DNA of 64,000 nucleotides from Hygrophila difformis. Lineage: Eukaryota; Streptophyta; Magnoliopsida; Lamiales; Acanthaceae. Positions 42,697 through 55,619 of this stretch are shown in pieces. The notes under the pieces are model-generated. The model was given only the letters and a program-made list of their open reading frames with translations. It was not told the origin of the DNA and searched no databases. Numbering within the stretch: position 1 is the first letter of the stretch; each line of letters opens with the position of its first letter. The translations under genes were made by a program, and so were the position numbers. The stretch spans positions 3,515,431 through 3,579,430 of the forward strand of contig JAOANR010000005.1 of the NCBI GenBank assembly GCA_030278955.1, written 5' to 3'.

Positions 42697-44542
42697 ACCC
42701 CATCATCCTTATCCAAAACTTTTTCAGGAAGTGATAGTAGTCCCTTTCTATCGATGCAGCGACTATCGACCTTTCCTGTGGAGGAATATGCACGTCCCAT
42801 CCCGGAGAAAGTTTCAATTTTTCGTCTGTAGTGTGGTCCAGAGGCACCTTATAAACTGATTTGATGGCATCTCTTGCGTCCTTAATCTCTGTTCGATCAA
42901 TTGAGGCCTGGTTGCCAGCAGCCTCATATGTGCAGTCAGGCAACCCGATGCCTGAGTGCACTACCAATGCATTCCTGAAAAAGGGTTAAAGTGCTCAGAT
43001 ACATCCAGAATTTTTTATGAGTTTTCAAAGACTACTCAGGTGTGAAAACCAACATCCTCACATTTTGAGCTTTGCTAAGCTCGAAATGTGATTTAGGTGA
43101 ATTAATCTTGAGTTTATTAAAAGATCCAAAGATAAGGTACTTATGCTTTAGGACCTAGAAGGAGATAACTCAATTTATTGAGTCCAATCGAAAAAAGGGG
43201 AAAATAAAAATAAAATGAAGTGGTCATTGGACCAAAAATTCCTTTTTTAGTGGGCCATTGGGCCCAAAAGTTTGTTTTTCCAATTTTATTAAACAAGCTC
43301 GAGGCACTTGTTGAAAATGGGATGAGATGATGATGATGGAATGGAATGGCTCGAAAATGGAATGTGCAATGGAGGCATGGCGGGACGGATTCGCTATTTC
43401 CGGATTGTTTGGACTGTCATTGGACAGTTAAAACATTCAAGAAAATGCAAACACTATTTTTTATTTTTTTTTTTTAATTTTGAAAAGGTTGACTTGATTT
43501 TTATTTAATAAAAAGTGGGATGTGTGTGGTCCCATTTTTGGATTTTTGTAAAAAGGTAGCAGTTGAGGTGGCAAAATACTGCTACTTAACTCACACTCTT
43601 TAGTTCCATTGGGAACAAAAACACAATGTCAACCAAAATTCCTAGTACTATTTTGTCTTTTAGTGAAAAAGTGAAATCTGATGGAAAGGGGATTGGTGGT
43701 GGCGCAGGCTGCCCAAAACCAAACAAACATACACTTTACACAAATTGCCACACACCCTCAAATACTTGCCAAAATAGATCAGAGCCAACTTCCTCAGTCC
43801 TCCAACATACATACAAAAAAATCAAGCACAACAGCTTTGCATTTAATGTGGAGTAAAGAGGACAGTGGCATGCAAGCAACATGAGCAAAATGGAACACCA
43901 ACACAGGATCATGCCTTCATTCGAGCCAAAACATGGGATTAAAAACATTTTCATCCCTCACATATTCAAAAACCAAAAAATCGTTCATGCTCTATAATCA
44001 AGAAAATCAACAGCATATTGATACTCATGCAATATTCCTATGTTTATTAACTCTCACTTTTTCAAGAATTTTCAACAATCCAGGAGGAATCAAGATCAAG
44101 CAGACAAGACATGAGCATATGGACTAGAACAAACAAAAGCAAAAGAATCTTAAAACTCAAAACCCACAACCATGGCGGAATCTACCACTGCCAAACCCTA
44201 GCCTTCATGGAATCAAAATTTCTAAAACCCCTAACGCTTCTATCTGTGCCCCTGCATCAACCAACCAAAGTACCAAACCCCAACACCACACTCGGCCATT
44301 GACGATAAAAACAGGGAATCGAAATCCATACATGCCCAATACACAGAACCACTAAAATTGAAAGTCAACTAAGTGAAAACAACCATGAGGAGGCCCATTA
44401 ACACATTATCGAGAGTAATAACGCAAGAATCCCCAAAATCACAAAAACAGGGCAGTGGTTCGCGTACGAAAAGTGTGGGGAATGCTTACCAAGGCTCGGT
44501 TTGCTTCGGAGAAGACGAAGATGAGGGTTCTGATGGTTCCAT
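42665..44542 (-). CDS. Element C cargo gene 5' end (exons 44490-44542 and 42665-42974)
   Basis: Exon 1 (53 nt) starts at an ATG at 44542-44540 and is Ser/Pro-rich. The donor CCTTG|GTAAGC and acceptor cctttttcag|GAATGC join in frame to an exon reading NALVVHSGIGLPDC... and ending 'DYYHFLKKFWIRMMGYAPQDEKNNS'. The layout (short exon 1, long intron with hairpin motif, long exon 2) matches the F-box cassette of element B. Exon 2 probably once ran on into 42696-38656. Splicing is predicted, not shown. Confidence 0.6.
43052..43090 (-). promoter_or_regulatory. Hairpin and polypurine-like motif in the element C cargo intron
   Basis: Arms 43059-43072 and 43077-43090 (14 bases, one mismatch) overlap acatcctcac (43052-43061), which on the element strand is gtgaggatgt. 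It lies 77 bases before the splice acceptor, equivalent to 29629-29664 in element B. Confidence 0.75.
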
Positions 44543-44701
44543 AAGGGTTGCGAAAATTTGGGCAGAGTTTCCCTTGGGTTTGGCGTTCGAAAGGTGCGAA
44601 GAACACAGTGGTGTACTTCGGGAGAGGTTTCGTGTGTGCGAGAGTGTTTTTCGAAAATTTTCTAAGTCCGAATGCGTGGGGAAGAAGAGGGAGGCGGAGA
44701 G

Positions 44702-44709
44702 GTTTAAAC
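44702..44709 (-). promoter_or_regulatory. Possible TATA-like box of the element C cargo cassette
   Basis: tttaaacc on the minus strand lies about 160 bases before the exon 1 ATG, where element B has TATAAATA. It is weak as a TATA box; the call rests on position. Confidence 0.35.
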
Positions 44710-44714
44710 AGAAA

Positions 44715-45135
44715 TGGGCCGGTCGCGGAACCCTAGCCCATGGTCGCGGAACAGGATTACGCGACCAGGCTTGGCGACATTAGAGGTGTCGCGGAGTGTG
44801 GGACTCTGTCGCGGAGTCACGCACCGCGACAAAGTGTACCGCGACAAAATGGCGAGGAAGAAGGGAGTGGTGTGTCCGTGTCGCGGAATAGGAACTCTGT
44901 CGCGGAGTCATGCTCCGCGACAAGATGTTCCGCGACAAGGACAGGCAGAGTTTAGGGATGAGTATAACTTTGTCGCGGAATTTGCACATGGGCGCGATGC
45001 TGGGCATCGCGACAAAATGATCACTCCGCGACAAAGACAAACAAGGGTTCAGAGGTGAGTGAGATTTTGTCGCGGAATTGTACTTGGTCGCGGAACGTTG
45101 TTCCGCGACAAAATGGTCAGTCCGCGACAAACTTT
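44715..45135. repeat. Palindrome array upstream of the element C cargo gene
   Basis: Dyads of the gtcgcgga...tccgcgac type have centres near 44819, 44910, 45002 and 45098, spaced 91, 92 and 96 bp. A further degenerate pair lies near 44730-44770. The array sits directly upstream of the cargo gene on the element strand, as 28120-28375 does in element B. Confidence 0.85.
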
Positions 45136-45644
45136 TTGAATTTTCAAATTTTCAACGGATTGGGCCCGAGTGTGATATTGGGCCTGCGTCCATTTTATTT
45201 GAGTTGGACCTGAATGAATTCAGTCCAAGTAAATTCAAATCATTGGGCCATTATTTAAAATAATCTACTCGCATAAAATTAGGTCGGGTCAGTTCCATTT
45301 ATCTGCAAGATTTATTCCGGATCTTAAATTTCTTTAAATTCCGAAAATAATTTCTCAGATTTGTGGAATTTTCCCAACCAAGAACCTGGTTTTCCTTGCT
45401 TTTTCTGCTCCTTCTTTTTGGTTGGTTCCGAATTTCCTGCAAGACAGATAAATACCCATTAGGTTAGGTTTTCTCCTCAGTTCAACATCCTCACATTTAG
45501 AGTCTTGGTACTCTAAATGTTCAATTAATCTTGAGGGTACTTTTTCTGTTCTGAATTAAATATATATTACATTAAACTAGACTAATCTAAGCTAATCTAG
45601 GAGTAATCAGGAGTGTAATCTTCTTAATAAATGACGCTGCATCC
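45136..45644 (-). other. Element C leader, homologous to element B post-pol spacer
   Basis: Non-coding. A perfect 11-bp hairpin (45493-45503 with 45510-45520, loop cttggt) overlaps acatcctcac (45485-45494). Arms and flanks match 27721-27756 of B. This adjacency to the primer site shows that gag and pol are missing from element C. Confidence 0.75.
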
Positions 45645-45662
45645 TCCCCGGCAACGGCGCCA
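45645..45662 (-). promoter_or_regulatory. Primer-binding site of element C (tRNA-Asp type)
   Basis: The minus strand reads TGGCGCCGTTGCCGGGGA, identical to that of element B and directly abutting the LTR at 45663. Confidence 0.9.
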
Positions 45663-48600
45663 TGAAACTTTTGACAATTTCCGTCCCACGAGCTTTTGCT
45701 AAAATTATACCAGGTTAGATTTATTACAAGAAAAGAGTTATGATTCACGGGAAAGGGTTTAGGGGTACATCAAGATTGTTAGTCTTTTTATTACTCAAGT
45801 GTGGTGCTTCAATTTCAAATGGCGCTGTGGTCCTCCCTGTCATGAAATGTTGACAAATCTCATGGCATAGCCGGGATAGGTTGACCTTCAGCCTGTCACA
45901 CTGAGGATCCCCGGCAAGTATGCCATGATACTTCTCATCAATTCTTGGCATGAGAGTTCCTGCCATGAAACTCTTGGCAAGTTCCCACTACATGAGTATT
46001 TTCCGAAAAGTTATGGTCCTGGTTTAGATTTTATTTAATGAAACCAATTTATGATGGCGGAGTTGTGATTAGGGATATAATTATACGTACGTAGTCACGT
46101 TTTTATTGCTCGGAGTTAAGAAACTGTGCTCCCGAAAGCGCACGGTGTCAAAAATTGCAGTAATTTATAGTAAGACCGGATCGTTCACTGGAGGATGTGC
46201 GATAGAAGCAGGTCCCACGTCATTTACTAAGATTTTCCACTCGGTTACTCGAATCAGGTTTGGGATATGACTAACAACTACTTGACAGAGTTTAAATCAG
46301 ATTAAGAAAGCAATTAAAAATAAAGCAGATAAAAGTATTCTAGAAAGCGAATTAGATTTAATCTAAGAAAGCAGAAAAATTAATCTAAGAAAGCGATTAA
46401 GATTATTCTAAGAAAGCAGATTTAAATGAGACAGAAAGGACAGGAAGAAAATAATGAAGATTGGACAAGATTCAGATGAAACATAGTTAAACTTCCATTT
46501 TGTTACACAGATCTTAGCTTGGGATAATCCGTTCAGTTAGCTAATTCTCATGCTCTCTGTACCATGTTCCCTTTAACAGACAGGTACTTACAGGAAGAGT
46601 TTACATGCTCTTTAAGAAAATAAATTCTAAGATACCACAGACGCATAACCACCCTTGCAATGCATTGCTAAGGTATGTTAATTATCTGTGGTGGACAAGC
46701 AACACCTGACAAATCATTTATTGAGGTGTCAAGTACCGTTATCATTCCCCCATGTCACACCCAAAGATTCTAATTAAGCCCTGAACTATCCCTTAACTCT
46801 CAGTCCTAGTAGCAGTTACACAACTCTCAATACAACCGAGTGACCTCTAAAGAAAGCAATTAAAAGAAAGCAGTAAAGAAAGCATTTAAAATCCTATCAC
46901 TCGGAGGTTTTTGAAAGTCTGACCATGGTAGTAAAAGAAAGCCCCCAGTCAGAATGACCGGATGTGGATCACGAATTCCCTAATCTCGGTGAACCGCTCG
47001 CAGTGTTCACTTCCCTTCGGGTGGTTATGAGATACAAACTAATGAAACGAACTAATAAATTAGTCGTTCCGGATGCACTCACCCAGGACTCAAAAGTAGG
47101 CTTTGGTAGAAGAAGATAGCAGTTGAAAGAATACTCAACCCTACCTTAGAAAATACCCAAGGCCTAAATGTTGTTCCTCTAGTATTATCTGTCACACCTT
47201 ATCAGAATCCAAGTGGAATCTGACCCAGTGTAATATTTAATACAAGATTTCCAACAACCAGCAATTTTGAAAAATAATAAATCTGAAAATCATTCCCTAT
47301 CAGGTACTAGACTCTCAATAAGAACACAGACCCTTTCAGTCTAGGTGAGACCTAATCGCTGACTCTGCTTCTAATTTCCCAAAATCAACCCCCAGTCAGA
47401 TTATGAATTAGTCATAACTGTCGAATTTATCCCTTACTCAGATCCGGATTTTATAAAGGAATTTTTGTTGGAAATTTATTACGAAACATCTGATTTAAGT
47501 CAAGACTTCTATGTCCAAGGGAAGGATCCCAAAATAATATTGACCACAATATCTACATAATAATATCATGCATAAATTTATAAGGAAGTGTAAAATAAAA
47601 TAACCCAAAATATAAGGTGGGTTTAGACAGAATGTGAAACACAGAGATGAAATAGCCGGAGATGAGAAGAATTTATTTGGCCAAAAAGATGACAAAAATG
47701 ATCAGGAGGATCCGGACTGCAAACATCTGCTATCCAGGTCCTGATCATTTCAGGTGGGATGACTTTTAGACAGTGGGATGCCTCAAATGACAGTTGCCGC
47801 CGTCATCTCAGACTCCACTATCTGTGAATTTGGATAAAAACCCACATGTTCTATTACTGCAATAATAATTAGATGACATTGGCATATGTCATCTAAAATT
47901 ACTACAGCTCCAGATTCAGGTTTGAAATTAAAGTAAGAAAAGAAAACTGTATCCGGATGGGAGTCAACTGAGCAGCTATTATAATCCCGGAGGGATGAAC
48001 CGCCAAGGCTTCCACCGGCCACTATCCAGACCATGCAAAATAACATCTAATAATTAATATACAGACCACGAGCTAGTTATCCGTGTGGGAATACCCGCCA
48101 ACATTAATCTGATATATTCCTTATTAGCTGTTTCACACAACACGGGAAAAGACAAAATAAATAAAAGAAAAATATTTTTGGGTCATCTTGCATGAGAGAC
48201 ATTGGTTTCTCATGCAAGGTATGGAATTAAATCCACAATTACTCTTCATGTCTAAATAATCGCTCATTCCATAATTAATTAATTAATTAATTACAGTCCA
48301 GATTATATACTTAGATCATTAGAGTTTAATCATTTGTAGAAGAATCTTTTAATGGGAAATTAAACAAAGTTCTTTATATCAATTTAATCATGGGTTGAGA
48401 TCATTGGATTTCAACCTCAAAATATTAATATAAAGGTTCAATTAGTTAATGGGGTGAGATGAAGAATGAAAGCTTGGCAAAAGGCGCCACCTTGTCGCGA
48501 TACAGGGTTCGTGTCGCGGAGCATGGCTCCGCGACAAAGATTTCGCGACAGAGGGGTGGGAAATAAGAGAAATGGAATTTTGAAAGTTTGGGGTTTGTTT

Positions 48601-50213
48601 TGTCGCTAAGTAAAGAAAATTTTGTCGCGGAACGTGGTTCCGCGACAAGGGCATAGCGACAAAAAGGTTGAAAATTGGACAAGGCATAATTCTTGTCGCG
48701 GAACAAGAGATTTTGGCGCGGAACGTGGTTCCGCGACAAGGTTGCTTCGCGACAAAGCCCTTCCAGAATAAAATCACAAGTATTTGGGTCCTTGGTCGCT
48801 AATCAAGATTTTGTCGCGGAACGTGGTTCCGCGCCAAGGGGTGTTTCGCGACCAAGGGTTTTAAAAATAATGGTCAACAAATGTTCTTTGGCACCTTTGT
48901 CGCCAAAGCATCACTTTGTCGCGGAACGTGGTTCCGCGACAAGGGTTGTACCGCGACAAAGGTGTGTCCAGTACACATGTCAGAAAAGTAGAGTGGAACA
49001 GTGGCATGCATTATGTGTGATCTCACCCATTTCAGATTCAAAAGCTAAACTAAGCTTAAAATAACAAAACAGAATTTGAATCTAGCTAGAACATGCTTGA
49101 ACAAAATAGAAATAAAGCAAACTTAAAACTTAAGAAACCCTAATCTAAGCTTGATCATCCATAAGCATGCAACATTATCCAAAGAAAAAGTTACCAAGCA
49201 GTAACATTAAAATGCAAAACGAGGATCAAATGACCCAAGGAAGATGAAAACAGTAAGATCCATGGGGTGTGAGACCCATTTCATGATTTTGGGACACAAA
49301 TGGAGAATGTTTTCCCATATTATTAAACGGTGTTGTTCATACTCATGGTTTGAGTACCACAAACCTTTAAACAAAAGTTTAGAACAAAAACAAAGTATAA
49401 AACTGGCTATCTAATCAAAGTGCAGTAAACTATTTCTAAACAGTGCATAAATTAAATAATACAAAAGAAAACCTAACTAAACTACCCTAAACTACACTAA
49501 ACTACTGAACTTCCCAACTTGTCTTCAAGAAGGTGTAGTTTTTCTAAAATTCTTCCAACCTCTAGCTCAAAGGAAACACCTCATATTTATAGAGGGGAAA
49601 CCCTAAGCTCATGGGCCTTGATATGAACCCATTGTGTCTCAAGACATCACACACATCACAGCTTTGTCTCGGAGCACCAAGTTTGGTCGCGGAACACACT
49701 GCATGTGGCAAAGCTTCTCGACTGGGTCTTGTGTCTCTAAAAATGTATCTTGGTCGCGGAATGGACCTTTGTCGCGGAACAGCACATCGCGACAAAGGTA
49801 TCGCGCCAAGGGGCTTTGGCTGGTCTCTTCTTCATCTGGGCCACTTGGTCGCGGAGTGTTCCTTTGTCGCGGAACCATGCATCGCGCCAAGGGGCTTCCG
49901 CGACAAAGGTCTTCCTGGGCCTGCTGGATTGGGCCAGATGGGCCGAAAATATTCTTTTTGTGGGCTTTTCTCTCTTTTTCCCATCTTTTTCATTCCTTTC
50001 TCTTTTTCTCGTGTTTTTGGATTTTTCTAACATAAATATGTAATAAAATTACATATTTATGTCTTTTTCACACCAGCTTATTATTTTTACAATTATGCAT
50101 AAATCAGTCCAATTCGACTGCTTTCTTACTTAATGTAAGACCGGAATGCGATCAAATGCCCGTTTAAGACACGGAAATGGATTGAAAATAATGGTCATTT
50201 TTGGCCATTATCA
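45663..50213 (-). repeat. Element C LTR, right copy (its 5' LTR)
   Basis: 4,551 bp, the same length as 32439-36989 and differing by about nine substitutions by eye, with no indels noticed. Confidence 0.94.
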
Positions 50214-50218
50214 CTAAG

Positions 50219-53200
50219 CATGGATAGCGCCGTAATCAAGCATAGCGCCGTATGCAAGGATAGCGCCGTAGGCTGTCCATTCAGAAGCAAGAGTGTCTTT
50301 GGGATGGAAGACTACGACGCTACACCTATAGCGCCGTAGCAAGGATAGCGCCGTAATGCACCTATAGCGTCGTAAGCCTTGCCAGAATTCAAATTTCAAG
50401 GCTTGGGGCCCATGGGCCTAGGGTTTCTCACCTATAAATAGAGGTGTTAACTCCCTGGTCTTGTCACTTCACCACATTCTCCAAACTTGAAGACAAGAGG
50501 CTGTTCTTGAGAGTAGTGTAGGTTAGTTAGAGTAGTTAGTTTTATTTTTGTATTATTTAATTTATGCATCTAGTTTAGTCTAAATTCTTGCACAAATTAG
50601 TGTTACTCTAGGTTTCTTGTTAGGATAGCCACTGTTATACTCGTTACAGTTGTGTTAAACCTCTATTTAGGTTTGAAATACCCAAATGTTGGGTATTTTC
50701 AAACCATTTTCTTATAAATGGGAGGTTAATCATTGGAAGTATCCCAAAATCATGAAATGGACATGGGTCCATGGATTTTATGCCTTGTTTTTTGTTTCAT
50801 GACCATTTGGTCATTTTATCTTACTGTTTATGTGGGTTTTGTGTTGTTTGTCTTTTATTTTGGGATTCATGCATGCTTTGTTGGTTGAAAACCCTCATTT
50901 GGGTTTGTGGTTCATGAATGTGTAGTATAGCATGTCATTCTCTTATTGTTTTGCATTTCTTGCATTTTTCTTTCACTGTCTTAGCTTGTTATTTCATTTT
51001 CATGCATTTGTGAGCCATTAACTCGAAAATAGGGTTTGCAATCGCAGAGATTGCATCACCCGAACAACAACATGCTTCTGGGCTAGCTACGACGCTAACC
51101 GCCCTACGGCGCTATCCTTGGATAGCGTCGTAGGTGAGGTATAGCGCCGTAGTTGCCTAGAACTTAAACAAAATTTGCCCTACGGCACTAAACCAACGGC
51201 GCTATCCTCAGATAGCGTCGTAATTTCTGTTTAGCGCCGTAGGTCCCAAAAATTCCTCTATCTCACAGAACCCACCTACGACATTATCCTTACGACGCTA
51301 TCCTAGGATAGCGTCGTCATTTAACGTTTAGCGCCGTAGTATCCCTTCTTTTTTTCAAAAACTTCTAATTTCTCAAACCACCTACGACGCTACACCTACG
51401 ACGCTATACTAGTATAGCGCCGTAGTAGTATATAGCGCCGTAATTACCCCCTTTTAATCCAAAATTTATTCTCTCTTGCACCAACCCATGACGACGCTAC
51501 CCTCACGGCGCTATCCTAGGATAGCGCCGTAACATCTGTTTAGCGCCGTAATCAACATTTTCATGCAGATTTTCCATTCTCCATTTCCATCATTAATTAA
51601 TTGAACCCTCTAGTCATTAATGATTTATGAGTCTAATTAGCAATAATTAAATCACTAATTGTTGTGATTAGAGGACCTTTGTTCAATTGCCAATTAAAAT
51701 AATTTTCTATAAACAAAATCATGATGTCTTAAACAGATAATCCGGACTGTAATTAATTATGGTAAGAGGGATTATTTAAGCCATCAATCATGGATTAATT
51801 CCATCACCTTGCATGAGAAACCAATGTCTCTCATGCAAGTTCTTCTTTTTATTTCATTTTATTTTGTCTTTTGTGTATTGTGTGTAACAATTAGTAAGGA
51901 ATACATCAGACTAATGTTGGCGGGTATTCCCTCATGGATAACTAGCTCGTATTCTGGGTATTAATTACTAAATGTTATTTTGTATGGTTTGGATAGTAAT
52001 CAGTGGAAGCCTTGGCGGTTCGCCCATCCGGGGTTATAATAGCTGCTCAGCTGACTCCTATCCAGATACAGTTTTATTTTACTTATCTTAATTTCCCAAC
52101 CCAAATTCCAATCTGTAATAAAACTCTGCTAATGTCTGTCAACATTAGCTGATAAGTACTGCAGAGAGGAAGCATGTAGGTTTTTATCCGAATTCACGGA
52201 CAGTGGAGGCCCAACTGGCATTGACACTGCCATTATAGGGTCTAAGCTGTCTAAATTCGCTTCATCCGAGTGATTGGGAGATTGGACAGTAGATGTTTAC
52301 AGTCCACCCGATTATTCTGCCATTACTTTGGTCTCCTGACCACTTCATTTCTGTGTTTCACCTTCTGTCTAGACACACTCCTATATTTTGGGTCAGTTAA
52401 TTTTACACTTCCATATATCCGTATGCATGCTATTATTATGTATTATTGTGGTCTGTAATTATTTTGGGATCCTTCCCTTGGACAATAGAAGCATAGGATT
52501 AAAACAGATATTGCATATTAAATTTCCGACAAAAATCCCTTTATAAAATTCGGATCTGAGTAAGGGATAAATTCTTCAGTTATGACTAATTCATATTCTA
52601 TCAAGGGTTGATTTCGGGAAAATAGAAGCAGAGTCAGCGATTAGGTCTCATCTAGACTGAAAGGATCTGTGTTTTAACTGAGAGTCTAGTACCTGTTTAG
52701 GGAATGATTTTCAAATCCATTATTTTCCAAAATTGCTGTTTGTTGGGAATCTAAGATTAAATATTATACCGAGATGGGGTCCACTTGGACTCAAATACAG
52801 TGTAGTAAATAGTCTTAGAGGAACATCATTCAGGCCTTGGTTATTTTCTAAGATAGGGTTGAGTTTTCTTTCAACTGCTATCCTCTCTTGCCAAAGCCTA
52901 CTTTTGAGTCCTGAGTGAGTGCATCCGGAACGAACTAATTCATTAATTCGTTTCATTAGTTTGTATCTCATAATCACCCGGAAGGAAGTGAACACTGTGA
53001 ATGGTTCACCAAGAGCCGGGAATTCTTGATCCATACCCCTTCATTCTGATGGGGAGCTATCTTTTACTACCAGGGTCAGACCTTCAAAACCTCCGAGTGA
53101 TAGGATTTTAAATGCTTTCTTTACTGCTTTCTTTACTGCTTTTTTTTAACCGCTTTCTCTAGAGGTCACTCGGTTGTATTGAGAGTTGTGTAACTGTTAC

Positions 53201-54353
53201 TAGGATTGATAGTTAAGGGATAGTTCAGGGCTTAATTAGAATCTTTGGGTGTGACATGGGGGAATGATAGTAGTACTTGGCATTTCAATAAATGATTTGT
53301 CAGGTGTTGCTTGTCCACCACAGATGAAGTAACACACCCAGGCCAGGGCAGTTACGAATCTGTGGTATCTTAGAATTTTGCGGTCTTAAGAACATGTAAA
53401 CTCATACTGTAAGTACCTGTCTGTTAAAGGGAACGCTGAACTGAGAGCATGAGAATTAGCTATCTGATAGGATTATCCCAAACAAAGATCTGTGTATAAA
53501 AATGGAAGTTTAATACTGCTGTATCTAAATCTTGTCCAATTTTCATTCTTTTCTTCCTGTCCCTTCTGTCTACACTGTGATATAGCTTCATAGCTAGCAT
53601 AGTGTAAATATTCACTGCTTTCATAGATAGTATTTATCGCATTCTTAGAGTAACTTTACCTGCTTTCTAGAATAAATTTATCTGCCTTGTAGAATGGATT
53701 TAAACGCTTTTATAGTTTAGTTTAAATTCATGCCAGTAGTTGTTAATCATTTTTCAAACCATTTGGAGCAATACGAATGGAAAATCTAGTAAAACAACGT
53801 GGGCCCTGCTTCTATCGCACATCCTCCAGTGAACGATCCGGTCTTACTATAAATTACTGCAATTTTTGACACCGTGCGCTTTCGGGGGCACAGTTTCTTA
53901 ACACGAGTAATAAAAACGTGACAACCTATAAATATATCATTAATCCTAACTCCGCCATCATAAATCGGTTTCATTAAATAAAATCGAAAACCAGGATTAT
54001 GAGTTTTCAGAAAATGCTCATATAGTGGGAATGTGACAAAAGTTTCATGGCGCGAATTTTCATGACGTGAAATTATGATAAGTTTCATGATGCAAATTGC
54101 CAGGGACCTTCAGTGTGACAGACTGAAGGTCAAAATTGAACTATCTATCCCGGCTGCACCGTGAAAGTTGTCAAAAGTTTCATGCCAGGGAGGTCCACAG
54201 CACCATTTGAAATCAGAATACCCCATTTGAGTAATAAAAAGTGAAATATATCCTTAAACCCCTTTCCCATGAATCATAACTCTTTTCATTTAATAAATTC
54301 AAACCTGGGATATTTTAGAAAATACTCGTGTGCGGAAATTGTCAAAAGTTTCA
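50219..54353 (+). repeat. Element B 3' LTR, second part
   Basis: Continues 32041-32438 after element C; the two parts total 4,533 bases against 4,532 for the 5' LTR. Contains the TATA box (50433-50440) and the five-palindrome array (about 51085-51550). Ends GTTTCA at 54353 before the acagg duplication. Confidence 0.93.
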
Positions 54354-54927
54354 ACAGGTTAATGCCTTGTCAAATCAAAAGACTGAACTCGAGGAACATG
54401 TATCCACACTTACTGAACAGGTTCAAGTGTTGAAAGCCAAAGTGGCCAGCTCAGAAGAATTGGCCAGCAAGTTGAACAAAGGAAAAGATGTTCTTGAAGA
54501 AATTATTTCATCTACTAGAGCTCATGGTGACAGACGTGGAATTGGTTATACAAAGGAATGCTCCAGCTCTACTCAAAGGCTTTTTGTTAAAGAAGGAACC
54601 ATTCCTAAGGAGATTCCAGTGAGAAACACAAAGGAGATCATTGATCAAGTCAAAGGATCAAAGAGAATAACCAGACAACGTGTTCCACCTCCTGTACCAT
54701 TGGAATGTGAGTATTGTCACAATTATGGTCACAAAGCAGGAGCCTGCCACATTCTTTCCAGAGATGCTCTATCCGGCAAACCAGTTACATGGCCGAATGA
54801 AGATCTAAAAAGGTGCATTCCAAGAAGAGAATGGCGTGCTAAAGGAACCACGGGTTTCACATCAAGGTTTGAATCAAGCAAGGTTGGATCATTAAGGAGA
54901 GACCTTGGGCTTTGCAGCATGGTCTGA
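54354..54927 (+). pseudogene. Copia gag, 3' part with CCHC zinc knuckle
   Basis: Resumes the coiled coil of 16210-16990 in frame (…LTEQV into NALSNQKTELEEHV) when element B and one acagg copy are removed. Ends with a CCHC knuckle CEYCHNYGHKAGACH (CX2CX4HX4C, about 54706-54750), the nucleocapsid RNA-binding motif, and a stop at 54925-54927. No protease follows. Confidence 0.85.
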
Positions 54928-55619
54928 ATGAAGCCGATCGGATCCCCCCATTGTGTAAACGGTTCAAATTCCTAACCCAAAACTTGTTCAACATGCTTAT
55001 TTGCTAATGATTTGGGTTGCAGGAATTATAATCCTTAGGGGGAGATCAAAGGAGGCTCACTGGACCGGGTTAATGAGTTAAATCAAGAAAGAATACTATC
55101 TGATATCTTGGTCCATGAGTCAATTATGCAAATGCAGAGTAAATATGAGCAAGACTTAGCCTTATTGCCCGACACATGGTCCGATGATTAGAATGTCATA
55201 ATTCATCTTGATGGCGATGAGGATAATTCTGAAGATGGAGGTGACACTGAGGGGGAGTTAAATGATTTTTGACAATAAAAAGTGATCCAGAGGGGGGAGA
55301 GATCAAATTCAACATGCTGGATTAAACAACCTCTGGAGATTGGTAACATCTTTCTAACTCAAATCTCTTTGCGATATATGGTTTTTGAACTGATGATTTT
55401 TGGTTGCTGGTATTTGTGAATTGATTGCTGGATATTTCCCCTTGTAATTTGAATGTACAAGCTCTATGTTGAAATTGTTATATTTTGTAAAGAGCTTTTC
55501 TGGGATGTATTTTGGTTGTTGGGAGAATGGGTGCTGTTAGGTTCATTGTTTTTCTTGTAATAGTTCATCATCGTCTGGATTATTGTTATGGCTCACTTCC
55601 TGCCAAAAAGGGGGGAGAT
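54928..55619 (+). other. Copia 3' interior, pol absent
   Basis: No integrase, reverse transcriptase or RNase H motif in any frame. Two purine-rich 'gggggaga' stretches (about 55038 and 55295) precede the functional polypurine tract at about 55605-55619. Confidence 0.75.

Larger units (their letters stand above)
32439..50213 (-). mobile_element. Element C: young non-autonomous Athila-like element with a large cargo gene
   Basis: Two 4,551-bp LTRs (32439-36989, 45663-50213) have matching ends. The exact target duplication ctaag (32434-32438, 50214-50218) lies within B's 3' LTR. Minus orientation is set by the primer site (45645-45662) and polypurine tract (36990-36999). I counted about nine substitutions between the LTRs (about 0.2%), so insertion was recent. 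The interior (8.7 kb) lacks gag and pol entirely. From the primer site it passes within about 130 bases to sequence homologous to B's post-pol spacer, then a palindrome array, a spliced cargo gene, a 3' non-coding region and the polypurine tract. It must have been moved by proteins of another element. Confidence 0.92.
16991..54353 (+). mobile_element. Element B: Athila-like Ty3/gypsy retrotransposon carrying an F-box gene
   Basis: The LTRs begin TGATAATGGCC and end GTTTCA. The exact target duplication acagg (16986-16990, 54354-54358) lies in the copia gag coiled coil. Order: 5' LTR (16991-21522), tRNA-Asp primer site, gag, protease, reverse transcriptase, RNase H, integrase, then a separately promoted, intron-containing F-box gene, polypurine tract and 3' LTR (32041-32438 plus 50219-54353, split by element C). 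The unit is about 19.6 kb without C. The FMDD reverse transcriptase, the integrase C-terminus ('LLFNSRL.LFPGKL') and the tRNA-Asp primer place it in the Athila lineage. Three one-base frame breaks interrupt gag-pol. The LTRs differ at about 40 positions by eye (about 1%). Confidence 0.9.

Noticed and set aside
32521..49064. Pairs of identical small open frames (for example 32521-32742 and 45745-45966; 35469-35840 and 48693-49064)
   Set aside because: They are the two copies of element C's LTR. None has a recognisable domain, and those spanning the palindromes simply translate the repeats.
54328..54927. Start of the 54328 open frame as a new gene start
   Set aside because: Its first nine codons lie in element B's LTR. 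The real sequence is the interrupted copia gag continuing from 16990.
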